From assembly GCA_027364845.1 (NCBI GenBank), contig DAHXOO010000025.1, positions 1 to 37,297 on the forward strand: DNA of 37,297 nt. The letters run 5' to 3'. A program made the translations under genes and the position numbers. The number at the start of each line of letters is the position of its first letter. Position 1 is the first letter of the stretch. The notes under the pieces are model-generated. The model was given only the letters and a program-made list of their open reading frames with translations, was not told where the DNA came from and searched no databases. The stretch is from Pseudomonadota bacterium. Its GTDB lineage: Bacteria > Pseudomonadota > Gammaproteobacteria > Acidiferrobacterales > UBA6901. Below are positions 18,863-37,264 of the stretch, in pieces.

Positions 18863-19482
18863 GCCAGCATCTCCTCGAAACGCTTCAGCGCCGACACCGT
18901 CATGATGACCTTTTCGTGCCGGATCAGGCTGATCGGATCAACACCCTGAACCGCGCGCACGTCAACCTTGTGCAGGTTCCGCGCCGACAACCGCAGATTG
19001 TCGTCGGCGCTGTCGGTCACGATGAGAACGTCAGCCATACCCAGCTTGTTCAGCTTCTCGATCAGAATCCTGGTCTTGGGGGCATCCACCATGAACGCGT
19101 CGACTGCAACCAACCGTTCCTGGCGCAGCAGCTCTGAAAGAATCGAACGCATGGCCGCCCGGTGCATCTTCTTGTTCACCTTCTGGGTGAAGTTCTCGTC
19201 CGGAGAGGCCGGAAACACCTTGCCGCCACCACGCCACAGCGGGCTGCGAATGGTTCCGGCGCGCGCCTGGCCAGTACCCTTCTGACGCCATGGCTTGCGC
19301 CCGCCGCCGCGCACTGCCGCGCGATTTTTCTGGGCACGCGTGCCGGAACGCACGTTCGCCTGACCGGCCACCACAACCTGATGGACCAGACTCTCGTTAA
19401 AGCGGACGCCGAACGCCACATCCGACACTTCCACGTCGGCCGCGGCCTTGCCTCCAGCTTCATTCATCACGCTGACTTTCAT
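18859..19482 (-). CDS. rplD: 50S ribosomal protein L4
   Basis: A 207-aa large-subunit protein with an extended loop into the exit tunnel. [20 protein letters not shown] and [21 protein letters not shown] form that loop; [18 protein letters not shown] and [10 protein letters not shown] follow. In E. coli L4 represses the S10 operon through the leader upstream of rpsJ; here rpsJ is closely preceded by tuf and no such leader exists. Confidence 0.98.
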   Translation of the reverse strand: MKVSVMNEAGGKAAADVEVSDVAFGVRFNESLVHQVVVAGQANVRSGTRAQKNRAAVRGGGRKPWRQKGTGQARAGTIRSPLWRGGGKVFPASPDENFTQKVNKKMHRAAMRSILSELLRQERLVAVDAFMVDAPKTRILIEKLNKLGMADVLIVTDSADDNLRLSARNLHKVDVRAVQGVDPISLIRHEKVIMTVSALKRFEEMLA

Positions 19483-19494
19483 TGCTGACGTACC

Positions 19495-20142
19495 CTATTT
19501 CTTCTGCACCTTGACGGCGGGCCGAATCATCACATCGGCGCCCTTGGCGCCGGGAACGGCGCCCTTGACGAGCAACAGGTTGCGGTCTGAATCCACTTGC
19601 ACCACCTCGAGATTCTGCTGGGTCCGCGTGACGTTGCCCAAATGCCCAGCCATCTTCTTGCCGGGGAAAACCCGGCCTGGCGTCTGCCGCTGGCCGATGG
19701 AGCCCGGGGCTCGGTGCGACAGCGAATTGCCGTGGCTCGCGCGTCCGCCCCCGAAATGATGGCGTTTGATCACGCCTGCGAAACCCTTGCCGATCGAGGT
19801 ACCCTGCACGTCCACCTTCTGGCCGGGATTGAAAATATCGACCTTGATCTCAGAACCTGGCTTGAGCTCCGCGCCCTCGCCTTCATCCAGACGGAACTCC
19901 CACAGACCCCGCCCCGCAACGACGTTGGCTTTGGCAAAGTGGCCGGCCGCCGGCTTGCTGACACGCGTGGGACGGCGTTCCCCCACCGTCACCTGCACGG
20001 CACGATAGCCGTCGACATCCGTGGTCTTGACCTGGGTAACCCGGTTCGGACCCACCTCGAAGACCGTCACAGGCAAAGCGGTGCCATCTGCCGCGTACAC
20101 CCGGCTCATACCGATTTTCCTGCCAATCACTCCAATAGCCAT
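19495..20142 (-). CDS. rplC: 50S ribosomal protein L3
   Basis: A 215-aa early-assembly large-subunit protein. The start is the ATG at 20142 ([14 protein letters not shown]), 9 nt after AAGG; an ATG two codons upstream is too close to that site. [19 protein letters not shown] and [20 protein letters not shown] are diagnostic; the Gln of GQ is the residue methylated in E. coli L3. A 91-nt gap separates it from rpsJ. Confidence 0.98.
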   Translation of the reverse strand: MAIGVIGRKIGMSRVYAADGTALPVTVFEVGPNRVTQVKTTDVDGYRAVQVTVGERRPTRVSKPAAGHFAKANVVAGRGLWEFRLDEGEGAELKPGSEIKVDIFNPGQKVDVQGTSIGKGFAGVIKRHHFGGGRASHGNSLSHRAPGSIGQRQTPGRVFPGKKMAGHLGNVTRTQQNLEVVQVDSDRNLLLVKGAVPGAKGADVMIRPAVKVQKK

Positions 20143-20191
20143 CGTCATAAACCTTATCGTTTCGTGTTTGCGGCTGCCTACTCCCACAACC

Positions 20192-20203
20192 CCAGCCGGC
20201 TGG
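20192..20203. repeat. Palindrome in the rpsJ-rplC gap
   Basis: CCAGCCGGCTGG is a perfect 12-bp palindrome, and overlapping CCGG repeats (to about 20209) allow an alternative hairpin. It is the only structured element I see in the unusually long gap. There is no T-run, so it does not look like a terminator. Confidence 0.35.
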
Positions 20204-20233
20204 AACCGGTGGAGCGGCCTAAAGCACAACCGT

Positions 20234-20545
20234 TCAGCCGAGCTTGATCTCCACGTCCACACCGGCGGCAAGATCGAGCTTCATCAGCGCATCCACCGTC
20301 TTCTCGGTAGGTTCGATGATATCCATGATCCGCTTGTGCGTCCGAATCTCGAATTGATCGCGCGACTTCTTGTCGACATGCGGAGAACGCAGCAGCGTGT
20401 AACGCTCGATCTTCGTCGGCAGCGGAATCGGGCCCTTCACCAGGGCACCGGTACGCTTCGCCGTGTCGACGATTTCCATGGCCGAGCGGTCGATCAGACG
20501 GTGATCGAATGCCTTCAGGCGAATGCGGATCTTTTGACTTGCCAT
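20234..20545 (-). CDS. rpsJ: 30S ribosomal protein S10 (NusE)
   Basis: A 103-aa protein with a second role as NusE in antitermination with NusB and Nus[17 protein letters not shown] and the C-terminal part from RRTHKR-like [11 protein letters not shown] onward fit the family exactly, as does the length. AGAGG lies 6 nt before the ATG. It follows tuf by 57 nt, so the S10 block is appended to the str operon without the long leader of E. coli. Confidence 0.98.
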   Translation of the reverse strand: MASQKIRIRLKAFDHRLIDRSAMEIVDTAKRTGALVKGPIPLPTKIERYTLLRSPHVDKKSRDQFEIRTHKRIMDIIEPTEKTVDALMKLDLAAGVDVEIKLG

Positions 20546-20602
20546 ATTAACCTCTGTTGCAGACCGCGGGTCTTGCGTGCAGTCGCCACCCCGGTCCTGT
20601 CC

Positions 20603-21793
<1,191 letters not shown>

Positions 21794-21829
21794 CTTTGGT
21801 ACCTCGTGGTTGTTGGTCGCAAAAAACCG

Positions 21830-23917
21830 CTAGCTCGCCTTCTTGATCACCGCGTTCGGCGCCAGCGCGTACTTCTTGAACTCCATGGTATACGTGGCCC
21901 GGCCCTGCGTGGCCGAGCGCAGGCTGGTGGAGTATCCGAACATCTCGGCAAGCGGGACCTCAGCGCGGATCACCTTGCCGGCTGCCACGTCCTCCATGCC
22001 GAGGATCACGCCACGGCGGGAACTGAGGTCGCCGTTCACGCTGCCCATGTAATCCTCCGGCGTCACCACTTCCACCGCCATGATGGGCTCGAGCACAACT
22101 GGATTGGCCTTCTGGGCGCCTTCGCGGAACGCCATGATAGCCGCCATCTTGAATGCGTTTTCATTGGAGTCCACTTCATGGTACGAGCCGTCGTACAGCG
22201 TCACCTTCACGTCCACCACCGGATAGCCGGCGCTGATTCCGCGGGTAATCGCTTCTTCCACGCCCTTGCGCACGGCCGGGATGAACTCGCGTGGCACCGC
22301 GCCGCCCTTGACGGCGTCGACAAACTCGAAACCCTTGCCCAGCTCCTGCGGCTCAATGCGCAGATATACGTGCCCGTATTGGCCACGGCCGCCGGACTGC
22401 TTGGCGTACTTGTGTTCCTGTTCGACCGCCTTGCGGATCGTCTCGCGGTACGCCACCTGCGGCTTGCCGACATTCGCCTCGACCCCGAATTCGCGCTTCA
22501 TGCGGTCGACGATGATTTCCATATGCAGTTCGCCCATGCCGGAAATGATGGTTTGACCGGACTCCTCATCGGTACGCACTCGAAACGACGGGTCTTCCTG
22601 TGCCAGACGCGACAGCGCAATGCCCATCTTTTCCTGGTCCGCCTTGGTCTTAGGCTCCACCGCCTGCGAGATCACCGGTTCCGGGAACTCCATACGCTCC
22701 AGCGTGATGATATTATCAATAGCGCACAGCGTGTCGCCGGTGGTCACGTCTTTGATGCCGACGGCTGCGGCAATGTCGCCAGCACGGACTTCCTTGGTTT
22801 CCTCGCGCGTGTTGGCATGCATCTGCAGCAGCCGCCCGATACGCTCCTTGCGGTGCTTCACCGGGTTGTAGACGCTGTCCCCGGAATTCAGCACGCCCGA
22901 GTACACGCGGAAAAACACCAGCTGACCAACATACGGGTCGGTGGCGATCTTGAAGGCCAACGCCGAAAACGGCTCTTCGTCACTCGCGTGCCGCTCGGCA
23001 AGGGTCTCGTTCTTGTCGTCCAGATGGCCCTTGATGGCGGGCCGGTCACTCGGCGCCGGCAGATAATCGATCACGGCGTCCAGCATCGCCTGCACACCCT
23101 TGTTCTTGAACGCCGAGCCGCAGGTTACGACGATGATCTCGGACAACAGGTTGCGCGCGCGCAAGCCATTCTTGATCTCCTCCTGCGACAGACTGCCCCC
23201 GTTCAGATACTTGTCCATCAGATCTTCGGAAGACTCAGCCGCGGCCTCGACCATGTTCTCGCGTGCCTTCTTACATTCTTCCAGCATGTCAGCCGGGATA
23301 TCGCGTTCCTCGAACTTCATGCCCTGGGTACTGTCGTCCCAGTAGATCGCGCGCATCTTTACCAGGTCGACCACGCCCTTGTAATGCTCCTCTGCGCCGA
23401 TCGGCAGCTGGATCGGGACCGGGTTTGCACCCAGGCGCGACTTGATCTGGCCCACCACGCGCATGAAATTGGCCCCGGCCCGGTCCATCTTGTTCACGAA
23501 CGCGAGGCGCGGAACTCCGTATTTGTTGGCCTGGCGCCAAACCGTTTCAGACTGCGGTTCCACGCCGCCAACCGCGCACAGCAGGAAACAGGCGCCGTCG
23601 AGAACCCGCAACGACCGCTCGACCTCGATCGTAAAGTCGACGTGCCCGGGGGTATCAATGATGTTGATGCGGTGTTCCGGCAACTTCTGGTCCATACCCT
23701 TCCAGAAGCAGGTGGTAGCCGCGGAAGTGATGGTAATTCCGCGTTCCTGCTCCTGCTCCATCCAGTCCATGACCGCAGTACCTTCATGCACCTCACCGAT
23801 CTTGTGGGACACGCCGGTGTAGAACAACACGCGTTCAGTGGTCGTCGTCTTACCGGCATCGATGTGTGCCATGATGCCGATATTGCGGTAACGTTCTATG
23901 GGGGTGTTGCGTGCCAC
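21830..23917 (-). CDS. fusA: Translation elongation factor G
   Basis: A 695-aa GTPase that drives ribosomal translocation and, with RRF, ribosome recycling. AHIDAGKT (17-24), DTPGHVDF (about 88-95) and NKMD (about 142-145) are the nucleotide-binding motifs. Domain IV is complete, including [10 protein letters not shown], and the C-terminus matches bacterial EF-G. Start is GTG, with AAGGA 8 nt upstream. It lies between rpsG and tuf in the standard str order. Confidence 0.99.
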   Translation of the reverse strand: MARNTPIERYRNIGIMAHIDAGKTTTTERVLFYTGVSHKIGEVHEGTAVMDWMEQEQERGITITSAATTCFWKGMDQKLPEHRINIIDTPGHVDFTIEVERSLRVLDGACFLLCAVGGVEPQSETVWRQANKYGVPRLAFVNKMDRAGANFMRVVGQIKSRLGANPVPIQLPIGAEEHYKGVVDLVKMRAIYWDDSTQGMKFEERDIPADMLEECKKARENMVEAAAESSEDLMDKYLNGGSLSQEEIKNGLRARNLLSEIIVVTCGSAFKNKGVQAMLDAVIDYLPAPSDRPAIKGHLDDKNETLAERHASDEEPFSALAFKIATDPYVGQLVFFRVYSGVLNSGDSVYNPVKHRKERIGRLLQMHANTREETKEVRAGDIAAAVGIKDVTTGDTLCAIDNIITLERMEFPEPVISQAVEPKTKADQEKMGIALSRLAQEDPSFRVRTDEESGQTIISGMGELHMEIIVDRMKREFGVEANVGKPQVAYRETIRKAVEQEHKYAKQSGGRGQYGHVYLRIEPQELGKGFEFVDAVKGGAVPREFIPAVRKGVEEAITRGISAGYPVVDVKVTLYDGSYHEVDSNENAFKMAAIMAFREGAQKANPVVLEPIMAVEVVTPEDYMGSVNGDLSSRRGVILGMEDVAAGKVIRAEVPLAEMFGYSTSLRSATQGRATYTMEFKKYALAPNAVIKKAS

Positions 23918-23956
23918 GTTGCTAATCCTTCTTGGTCAAAACAATGCCTGCACCAG

Positions 23957-24427
23957 TTACCAGCGGTAGTGGGAGAACGCCTTATTGGCTTCCGCCATGC
24001 GGTGGACATCATCACGCTTTTTCATGGCGTTGCCGCGTTTCTCGGCAGCATCCAGCAATTCTGCGGCTAACCGCGCGCCCATGGACTTCTCACCACGCGC
24101 ACGCGCAGCATCGGTAACCCAACGCATCGCCAGTGCCGTCTGGCGCGCCGGACGCACTTCGACCGGGACCTGGTAGGTCGCACCACCAACGCGCCGGCTC
24201 TTGACCTCGACCATCGGTCGCAAGTTCTCAATGGCCTGGCTGAACAGCTGCAGCGGATCGGACTTGGTCTTCTCGGCTATGATATCGAGCGCCCCGTATA
24301 CGATCTTCTCGGCTACCGACTTCTTGCCGCTACGCATGATCACGCTCATAAATTTGGCAATCGCTTCGTTGCCGAACTTCGGATCAGGGGTAACCGGGCG
24401 CTTCGGTACTTCTCTTCGTCTTGGCAT
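23957..24427 (-). CDS. rpsG: 30S ribosomal protein S7
   Basis: A 156-aa protein that organises the head of the small subunit. [20 protein letters not shown] start and the C-terminal [19 protein letters not shown] are typical. The Shine-Dalgarno sequence is weak. It is separated from rpsL by 154 nt containing a terminator-like hairpin, unlike the rest of this compact operon. Confidence 0.98.
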   Translation of the reverse strand: MPRRREVPKRPVTPDPKFGNEAIAKFMSVIMRSGKKSVAEKIVYGALDIIAEKTKSDPLQLFSQAIENLRPMVEVKSRRVGGATYQVPVEVRPARQTALAMRWVTDAARARGEKSMGARLAAELLDAAEKRGNAMKKRDDVHRMAEANKAFSHYRW

Positions 24428-24528
24428 GGCACAGTTCTTTCTTTAAAAATGAAAGTCCAATTGTCTATATATTATTAGGTATCGCTTCCCGGCCGCTAAG
24501 ACTGCCGTGTTCAGGTCTGTACAAACCA

Positions 24529-24560
24529 GAACAAAACGCCGCACCGTACTCCGTGCGGCG
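24529..24560 (-). terminator. Terminator-like hairpin between rpsL and rpsG
   Basis: CGCCGCAC (24537-24544) and GTGCGGCG (24553-24560) form a perfect 8-bp GC-rich stem with an 8-nt loop. On the minus strand it is followed by TTTTGTT. It lies 21 nt past the rpsL stop, so it may act as an attenuator lowering rpsG-fusA-tuf transcription relative to rpsL. Confidence 0.7.
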
Positions 24561-24581
24561 GCATTGCGACTCAGACCGTAT

Positions 24582-24956
24582 TTACGACTTCGGACGCTTG
24601 GCCCCGTACTTCGAACGCCCCTGGCGGCGGTCGTTGACGCCAGCAGTATCCAGGGTGCCGCGAACCGTGTGATAACGCACGCCCGGCAAATCCTTGACAC
24701 GCCCGCCACGAATCAGGACAACCGAATGCTCCTGCAGGTTGTGGCCTTCGCCTCCGATATAGCTGGTAACCTCATACCCGTTGGTCAAGCGCACGCGCGC
24801 GACCTTGCGCAGCGCCGAGTTCGGCTTCTTCGGCGTCGTGGTGTAGACACGAGTACAAACGCCGCGCCGCTGCGGGCACGCCTGCAAGGCTGGCACCGTC
24901 GTCTTCTTAGTCATCCGGGTGCGCGGCTTGCGCACCAGCTGGTTAATCGTCGGCAT
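24582..24956 (-). CDS. rpsL: 30S ribosomal protein S12
   Basis: A 124-aa decoding-centre protein. [11 protein letters not shown] (41-51) and [13 protein letters not shown] (84-96) carry Lys43 and Lys88, the wild-type streptomycin-sensitive residues, and Asp89, which is methylthiolated in E. coli. Same length as E. coli S12. It is the first gene after the str promoter and leader hairpin. Confidence 0.99.
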   Translation of the reverse strand: MPTINQLVRKPRTRMTKKTTVPALQACPQRRGVCTRVYTTTPKKPNSALRKVARVRLTNGYEVTSYIGGEGHNLQEHSVVLIRGGRVKDLPGVRYHTVRGTLDTAGVNDRRQGRSKYGAKRPKS

Positions 24957-24974
24957 AATTCTGAACTCTTTGAC

Positions 24975-25012
24975 CCAAAAACGAACGACAGGCCGGCTTG
25001 CTCCGGCCTGTC
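24975..25012 (-). terminator. Strong terminator between rpoC and rpsL, inside the str leader
   Basis: GACAGGCCGG (24987-24996) and CCGGCCTGTC (25003-25012) form a perfect 10-bp stem with a 6-nt loop, followed on the minus strand by GTTCGTTTTT. It lies downstream of the str promoter and only about 19 nt before the rpsL start codon. It can end rpoBC transcripts and also new str transcripts. Confidence 0.85.
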
Positions 25013-25023
25013 AGAGGGGCGCG

Positions 25024-25052
25024 ATTCTAGGCAAGTGGCCCTGCCGTGTCAA
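25024..25052 (-). promoter_or_regulatory. Near-consensus sigma-70 promoter of the str operon
   Basis: Minus strand TTGACA (25052-25047), a 17-bp spacer, and TAGAAT (25029-25024). This is a perfect -35 box, ideal spacing and a five-of-six -10 box, 40 nt after the rpoC stop. Predicted start is near 25017, giving a leader of about 60 nt before rpsL. Confidence 0.8.
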
Positions 25053-25091
25053 GCCGTTCCCTGACACCGCTTCGCTAACCTGCGCAACAGC

Positions 25092-29306
<4,215 letters not shown>

Positions 29307-29387
29307 TGTCGTTACTCCTCAATGTACGCGCATGTACCAGTGCGTGCGGCTTGTCGCCGGCGCGGGCTAGCTTTCCTGCCGCCCATG

Positions 29388-33467
<4,080 letters not shown>

Positions 33468-33647
33468 CATCTTCCTCGGCTCTGAGAGCCCATGGGACAA
33501 TCCAGCCGCCGGCCGGTTCGAGTCACCAGCGACAATTACAGCGCTCCATCACAAACGGGAAAAGGCCGGTAGCGCACGCCACCAGCCCTCACCCGCCTTC
33601 GAAGCACCCGCGTCGCGATCACGCGGTACTACTCTTGAGGCAAAGAT

Positions 33648-33668
33648 GCATGCCGCCCGGCGGCATGC
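33648..33668 (-). terminator. rplL-rpoB intercistronic hairpin (attenuator candidate)
   Basis: GCATGCCGC (33648-33656) and GCGGCATGC (33660-33668) form a perfect 9-bp stem with a 3-nt loop, 3 nt past the rplL stop. The following minus-strand sequence ATCTTTGCC gives only a weak T-run. E. coli has a partial attenuator in this same gap. Confidence 0.65.
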
Positions 33669-33671
33669 TCC

Positions 33672-34052
33672 TTACTTCAACTCAACCTTGGCGCCAGCCG
33701 CTTCCAGTTCTTTCTTCATCTTCTCGGCATCGGCCTTCGGCACGGCTTCCTTCACCGTGGCTGGCGCCGATTCAACTAGGTCCTTGGCCTCTTTCAGGCC
33801 GAGGCTGACGACTGCGCGCACTGCCTTGATGACGCCGACCTTGTTATCGCCGGCGGCCGTCAGAATGACGTCGAACTCGGTCTTGGCCTCGGCCGCCGGG
33901 GCTGCGCCGCCGGCCGCCGGTGCGGCCACTGCGACCGCGGCAGCGGCAGCGGACACTCCGAATTTCTGCTCCATCTCTTTGATAAGTTCGGACAGGTCGA
34001 GCACCGACATACCGCCGATGGAATCAATGATCTCTTGCTTGGATACTGCCAT
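33672..34052 (-). CDS. rplL: 50S ribosomal protein L7/L12
   Basis: A 126-aa stalk protein present in several copies per ribosome that recruits translational GTPases. The N-terminal dimerisation domain (1-32) is followed by an Ala/Gly-rich hinge (about 33-52) and the C-terminal factor-binding domain with KVGVIKAVR and [15 protein letters not shown] lies 7 nt before the ATG at 34052. It follows rplJ by 39 nt. Confidence 0.98.
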   Translation of the reverse strand: MAVSKQEIIDSIGGMSVLDLSELIKEMEQKFGVSAAAAAVAVAAPAAGGAAPAAEAKTEFDVILTAAGDNKVGVIKAVRAVVSLGLKEAKDLVESAPATVKEAVPKADAEKMKKELEAAGAKVELK

Positions 34053-34091
34053 GACTGGTCTCCTGAAAATTTGGTCTGAAGTAAACAATTC

Positions 34092-34619
34092 TCAAGCAGC
34101 GGCCTGCTTCTGGTCGCGCACCGCCGCGAGGGTACGCACAAACTTCGCGGGCACCTCGTTCAGCGTCTGAACGAACTTCTGCACCGGCGCACGCATGGTA
34201 CCGAGCAGTATGGACAGCAACACCTCGCGGCTTGGCAACCTGGCGAGAGCCTGCAACTCGGCGCCTGATATCAGCCTGCCACCCATGCTTCCGGTCGTTA
34301 CGCGCAGCTTGTCGTTGTCCTTGGCAAAGTCCACCAACAGCTTTGCCACGGCAACCGGATCCTTGGACGCCGCAAAAGCCAATGGACCGATAAGTTGGTC
34401 CGTGAGGCATTCGAACGGTGATCCGGCAACGGCGCGCCGCACTAACGTATTCTTGACCACGCGCACATAGACGCCGGACTTGCGCGCTTTGGCGCGCAGA
34501 TCGGTCATCTGTGCCACGGTCAGACCGCGGTACTCGGCCAGAATGGCCACCTGCGAGCCCGCCAACACCCCGGACACCTCGGCGACCATGGCCTGCTTCT
34601 GCTCCATACTAAGACTCAT
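34092..34619 (-). CDS. rplJ: 50S ribosomal protein L10
   Basis: A 175-aa stalk base protein that anchors L7/L12. EYRGLTVAQMTDLRAKAR, GVYVRVVKNTLVRRAV and the C-terminal FVRTLAAVRDQK are typical. The ATG at 34619 is chosen because GGAGGT lies 7 nt upstream; an in-frame GTG at 34628 would overlap that site. In E. coli L10 with L7/L12 represses its own mRNA through a leader like the one upstream. Confidence 0.98.
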   Translation of the reverse strand: MSLSMEQKQAMVAEVSGVLAGSQVAILAEYRGLTVAQMTDLRAKARKSGVYVRVVKNTLVRRAVAGSPFECLTDQLIGPLAFAASKDPVAVAKLLVDFAKDNDKLRVTTGSMGGRLISGAELQALARLPSREVLLSILLGTMRAPVQKFVQTLNEVPAKFVRTLAAVRDQKQAAA

Positions 34620-34830
34620 TCGAGTCACCTCCGCTCAAAACAATACTGCCCTATTGCGGTGACCGTATTCAGGATAAACCTGTCATCGGGTGCACCGTCT
34701 GCGCAGGCAGAAGACCGTGACGGTCTGGCCCATTAAGCGATGCCGTACCGCGCACCGCACCTGCGGTCTTTGACAGCACCGGCCCTAGCCGGGACTGGAC
34801 GCACGGTTCGTGCGCCGGTGGGATTCCGCT
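34620..34830 (-). ncRNA. Probable L10 leader (rplJ mRNA autoregulatory element)
   Basis: The 314-nt gap between rplA and rplJ is far longer than others here and rich in short inverted repeats: AGACCG/CGGTCT (around 34713-34727) and CGCACG/CGTGCG (34800-34814). The minus strand contains CTGCCTGCGCAGACGGTG, which resembles the conserved core of proteobacterial L10 leaders as I remember it. Position is that of the known E. coli element. Boundaries are estimates, and no clear promoter was seen in the gap. Confidence 0.6.
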
Positions 34831-34933
34831 TCTGACCGACCGCGGACCCTTCCGCCGGAATAGCTCTCCGACGGCCCAAAGCCCTCGTACCCGTCTGCCC
34901 CGCGATGGGGACATCCGGTGCGCCGCCTCGTGG

Positions 34934-35644
34934 CTACAAAGGCAGCGACGACTGCTCGACGCCAATCCCCGGACCCATGGTCGTAGACAGCGTCAGCTTC
35001 TTGATGAATATACCCTTCGCCGTGGGCGGCTTGGCCTTGTTCACGGCCGCCAGCAGCGCGGCGAGATTCTCCTTGAGCGCTCCCGGTTCGAAGGAAGCCT
35101 TGCCGATGGAGCAATGCACGATGCCAGCCTTGTCGATGCGGAACTGCACCTGGCCAGCCTTCGCATTCTCGACCGCTTTCACCACGTTCGGCGTGACCGT
35201 GCCGACTTTCGGGTTCGGCATGAGTCCACGCGGCCCCAGGATCTGACCCAGCTGACCTACGAGGCGCATGGCCTCTGGGGTGGCAATCACCACATCGAAT
35301 TCGATCTGTCCGCCCTTGATCCTGTCGGCCAGATCCTGGAATCCAACGATGTCAGCACCAGCCTTCTTCGCCGCGTCGGCGGTTGCGCCTTCCGCGAATA
35401 CCGCCACACGCACACTCTTGCCCGTGCCGCGCGGCATGAGCGCGCTACCACGTACGTTCTGTTCGGACTTCTTGGCGTCCACGCCGAGATTGATTGCCAC
35501 GTCCACAGACTCGTCGAACTTCGCGGTTGCAATCTGCCGGACTAGCGCCAGCGCCTCATCCAGCGGGTACTGCCGCCCGCCCTGAATCTTGCCGGCCACG
35601 GCCTGCATGCGTTTGCTCAGTTTTACCGCCTTTGCATCCGTCAT
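34934..35644 (-). CDS. rplA: 50S ribosomal protein L1
   Basis: A 236-aa protein of the mobile L1 stalk involved in tRNA release from the E site; in E. coli it also represses rplKA translation. [14 protein letters not shown] [13 protein letters not shown] and [19 protein letters not shown] are diagnostic. The ATG at 35644 gives the family start and has GGAG 6 nt upstream. It begins 1 nt after the rplK stop codon, so translation is probably coupled. Confidence 0.98.
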   Translation of the reverse strand: MTDAKAVKLSKRMQAVAGKIQGGRQYPLDEALALVRQIATAKFDESVDVAINLGVDAKKSEQNVRGSALMPRGTGKSVRVAVFAEGATADAAKKAGADIVGFQDLADRIKGGQIEFDVVIATPEAMRLVGQLGQILGPRGLMPNPKVGTVTPNVVKAVENAKAGQVQFRIDKAGIVHCSIGKASFEPGALKENLAALLAAVNKAKPPTAKGIFIKKLTLSTTMGPGIGVEQSSLPL

Positions 35645-35645
35645 G

Positions 35646-36077
35646 TCACACTCCCTCCGTCTCAATGCCCATGCTGCGGGCACTGCCGGCGATGATCTTC
35701 ACTGCCGCATCCAGGTCATGCGCATTGAGATCGGCCATCTTGACCTTGGCGATTTCCTCGAGCTGGGCACGTGTGACCTTGCCAACCTTGTGGGTATGGG
35801 GGGTCTTGCTGCCGCTCTCGATGCCGGCGGCCTTCTTGAGCAGAATGGTCGCAGGCGGCGTCTTGCGGATGAACGTGAAGCTCTTGTCGCTGTAGACCGT
35901 AATGATGACCGGAATCGGCGTACCCGGCTCCATGTCCTTGGTCTGGGCGTTGAAAGTCTTGCAGAACTCCATGATGTTGAGGCCACGTTGGCCCAGTGCT
36001 GGCCCCACCGGCGGGCTGGGATTCGCCTGACCGGCTGCGACCTGCAGCTTTATATACGCATCAATCTTCTTTGCCAT
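35646..36077 (-). CDS. rplK: 50S ribosomal protein L11
   Basis: A 143-aa protein of the GTPase-associated centre. [20 protein letters not shown] (about 8-27), [18 protein letters not shown], and the C-terminal [13 protein letters not shown] are typical; substrate Lys residues for PrmA methylation are in the usual N-terminal region. Length matches the family. The 97-nt gap from nusG contains a 5-bp GCGCC/GGCGC hairpin but no promoter I can call. Confidence 0.98.
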   Translation of the reverse strand: MAKKIDAYIKLQVAAGQANPSPPVGPALGQRGLNIMEFCKTFNAQTKDMEPGTPIPVIITVYSDKSFTFIRKTPPATILLKKAAGIESGSKTPHTHKVGKVTRAQLEEIAKVKMADLNAHDLDAAVKIIAGSARSMGIETEGV

Positions 36078-36174
36078 TTACCTTCACTCCAATGGGTGCA
36101 ATCGCGCCGTCAGGCGCTCCCCGAACCAGAACGCTGCGCGGACGGCACCACCGCCGCAGCCGCATCGTTCACCG

Positions 36175-36708
36175 CTAGCCTTTCTCGACCTGGCTAAACT
36201 CCAGCTCCACGGGCGTCTGCCGCCCAAATATCGACACCGTTACGCGCAGCTTGTTCTTTTCGAAGTTGACGTCCTCGACGGTCCCGTTGAAATCCATGAA
36301 CGGGCCATCGACGATCCGCACCAATTCACCCGGCGCAAACGAAAATTTAGGCCTGGGCTTTTCCACGCCCTCTAGCACTTGCTGCAGGATCGCCTGCGCC
36401 TCCTTGTCGGTGATCGGTGTAGGCTTAGTGCCCGATCCGCCGATGAATCCACTCACCTTCGGCACGTTTTTCACCAGGTGCCAGGTATCGTCGTTCATCT
36501 CCATTTTGACCAGCACGTACCCAGGGAAGAATTTGCGCTCGCTGGTGCGCTTCTCCCCGCTTTTCATTTCGACGATCTCTTCGGTCGGCACAAGGATGTC
36601 GCCGAACTGCTCGTCCATGCTGGCGCGCTTGATATGCTCCTTAAGAGAGCGCTGCACCTGCTTTTCGAAGCCGGAAAAAGTGTGTACCACATACCACCGC
36701 ATTGTCAT
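36175..36708 (-). CDS. nusG: Transcription termination/antitermination protein NusG
   Basis: A 177-aa transcription elongation factor that binds RNA polymerase through its NGN domain (residues about 4-115, [15 protein letters not shown] onward) and couples to Rho or S10 through its C-terminal KOW domain (about 125-177; [20 protein letters not shown]). [13 protein letters not shown] is conserved. The ATG at 36708 overlaps the secE stop by 4 nt and has AGGGG 8 nt upstream; a second ATG two codons later is possible. Confidence 0.98.
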   Translation of the reverse strand: MTMRWYVVHTFSGFEKQVQRSLKEHIKRASMDEQFGDILVPTEEIVEMKSGEKRTSERKFFPGYVLVKMEMNDDTWHLVKNVPKVSGFIGGSGTKPTPITDKEAQAILQQVLEGVEKPRPKFSFAPGELVRIVDGPFMDFNGTVEDVNFEKNKLRVTVSIFGRQTPVELEFSQVEKG

Positions 36709-37064
36709 GACGAGGACCCCTGTCCGGTCAAAGCCTTGATCGCCGCGGTCAGGCCCAGGTCGGTTACCCAAAGAAACACTGCGGTCGCTACCACCATGGC
36801 GATCACCACCAGGGTGACCTGGACCGTCTCCTTGCGCGTTGGCCATACCACCTTGCGCAACTCGGCGCGCGATCCCTTGGCAAAATCCCAGACCGCGCGT
36901 CCCGGCGCCGTCTGCAGTGCCACGAGCGCAGCGACTATGGCGCAAACGAGCACGATCACCACCCGGATCGAATCCGGTGTGGCCGCGAGATAATAGTATC
37001 CCCCGACGCCGCCCGCGAGGATCAGCATCGCCAGAGATAGTTTGATTCTATCTGCCATTAACAC
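36705..37064 (-). CDS. secE: Protein translocase subunit SecE
   Basis: A 119-aa Sec translocon subunit that clamps SecY. It has three hydrophobic segments (about 8-27, 33-52 and 82-105), as in E. coli, and the conserved amphipathic motif [11 protein letters not shown] (about 70-80) before the last one. The start is probably the GTG at 37064, with AAGGA 6 nt upstream; an ATG two codons later lacks good spacing. It precedes nusG with a 4-nt overlap. Confidence 0.96.
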   Translation of the reverse strand: MLMADRIKLSLAMLILAGGVGGYYYLAATPDSIRVVIVLVCAIVAALVALQTAPGRAVWDFAKGSRAELRKVVWPTRKETVQVTLVVIAMVVATAVFLWVTDLGLTAAIKALTGQGSSS

Positions 37065-37097
37065 GAAAAATCCTTAAAAATCAAGGCTTCCGGACTC

Positions 37098-37173
37098 TGG
37101 CAGGCCAGGAGGGAATCGAACCCCCAACCTGCGGTTTTGGAGACCGCCGCTCTGCCAATTGAGCTACTGGCCT
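37098..37173 (-). tRNA. trnW: tRNA-Trp (anticodon CCA)
   Basis: A 76-nt cloverleaf on the minus strand. The acceptor AGGCCAG pairs with CTGGCCT, the anticodon stem GCGGT/ACCGC encloses the loop CTCCAAA (anticodon CCA), and the T-loop GGTTCGATTCC region is canonical. The 3' CCA is encoded after discriminator G. It lies between tuf copy 2 and secE, a common gammaproteobacterial arrangement. Confidence 0.97.
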
Positions 37174-37212
37174 TTAAATCCGGAGTCTTGCTTTAAAATC
37201 TGTCTGTAAGGC

Positions 37213-37240
37213 GTCCCCGTCCCCTCAGCGGGGGCGGGAC
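37213..37240 (-). other. GC-rich hairpin between tuf copy 2 and tRNA-Trp
   Basis: GTCCC/GGGAC plus an inner GTCCCC/GGGGGC pairing (one bulge, one G-T pair) makes a stable stem with a 5-nt loop. The minus-strand sequence after it lacks a T-run. It may be a processing or partial termination signal 40 nt past the tuf stop. Confidence 0.45.
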
Positions 37241-37264
37241 CAGTTTTGTTCGTTATCTCCTGCT

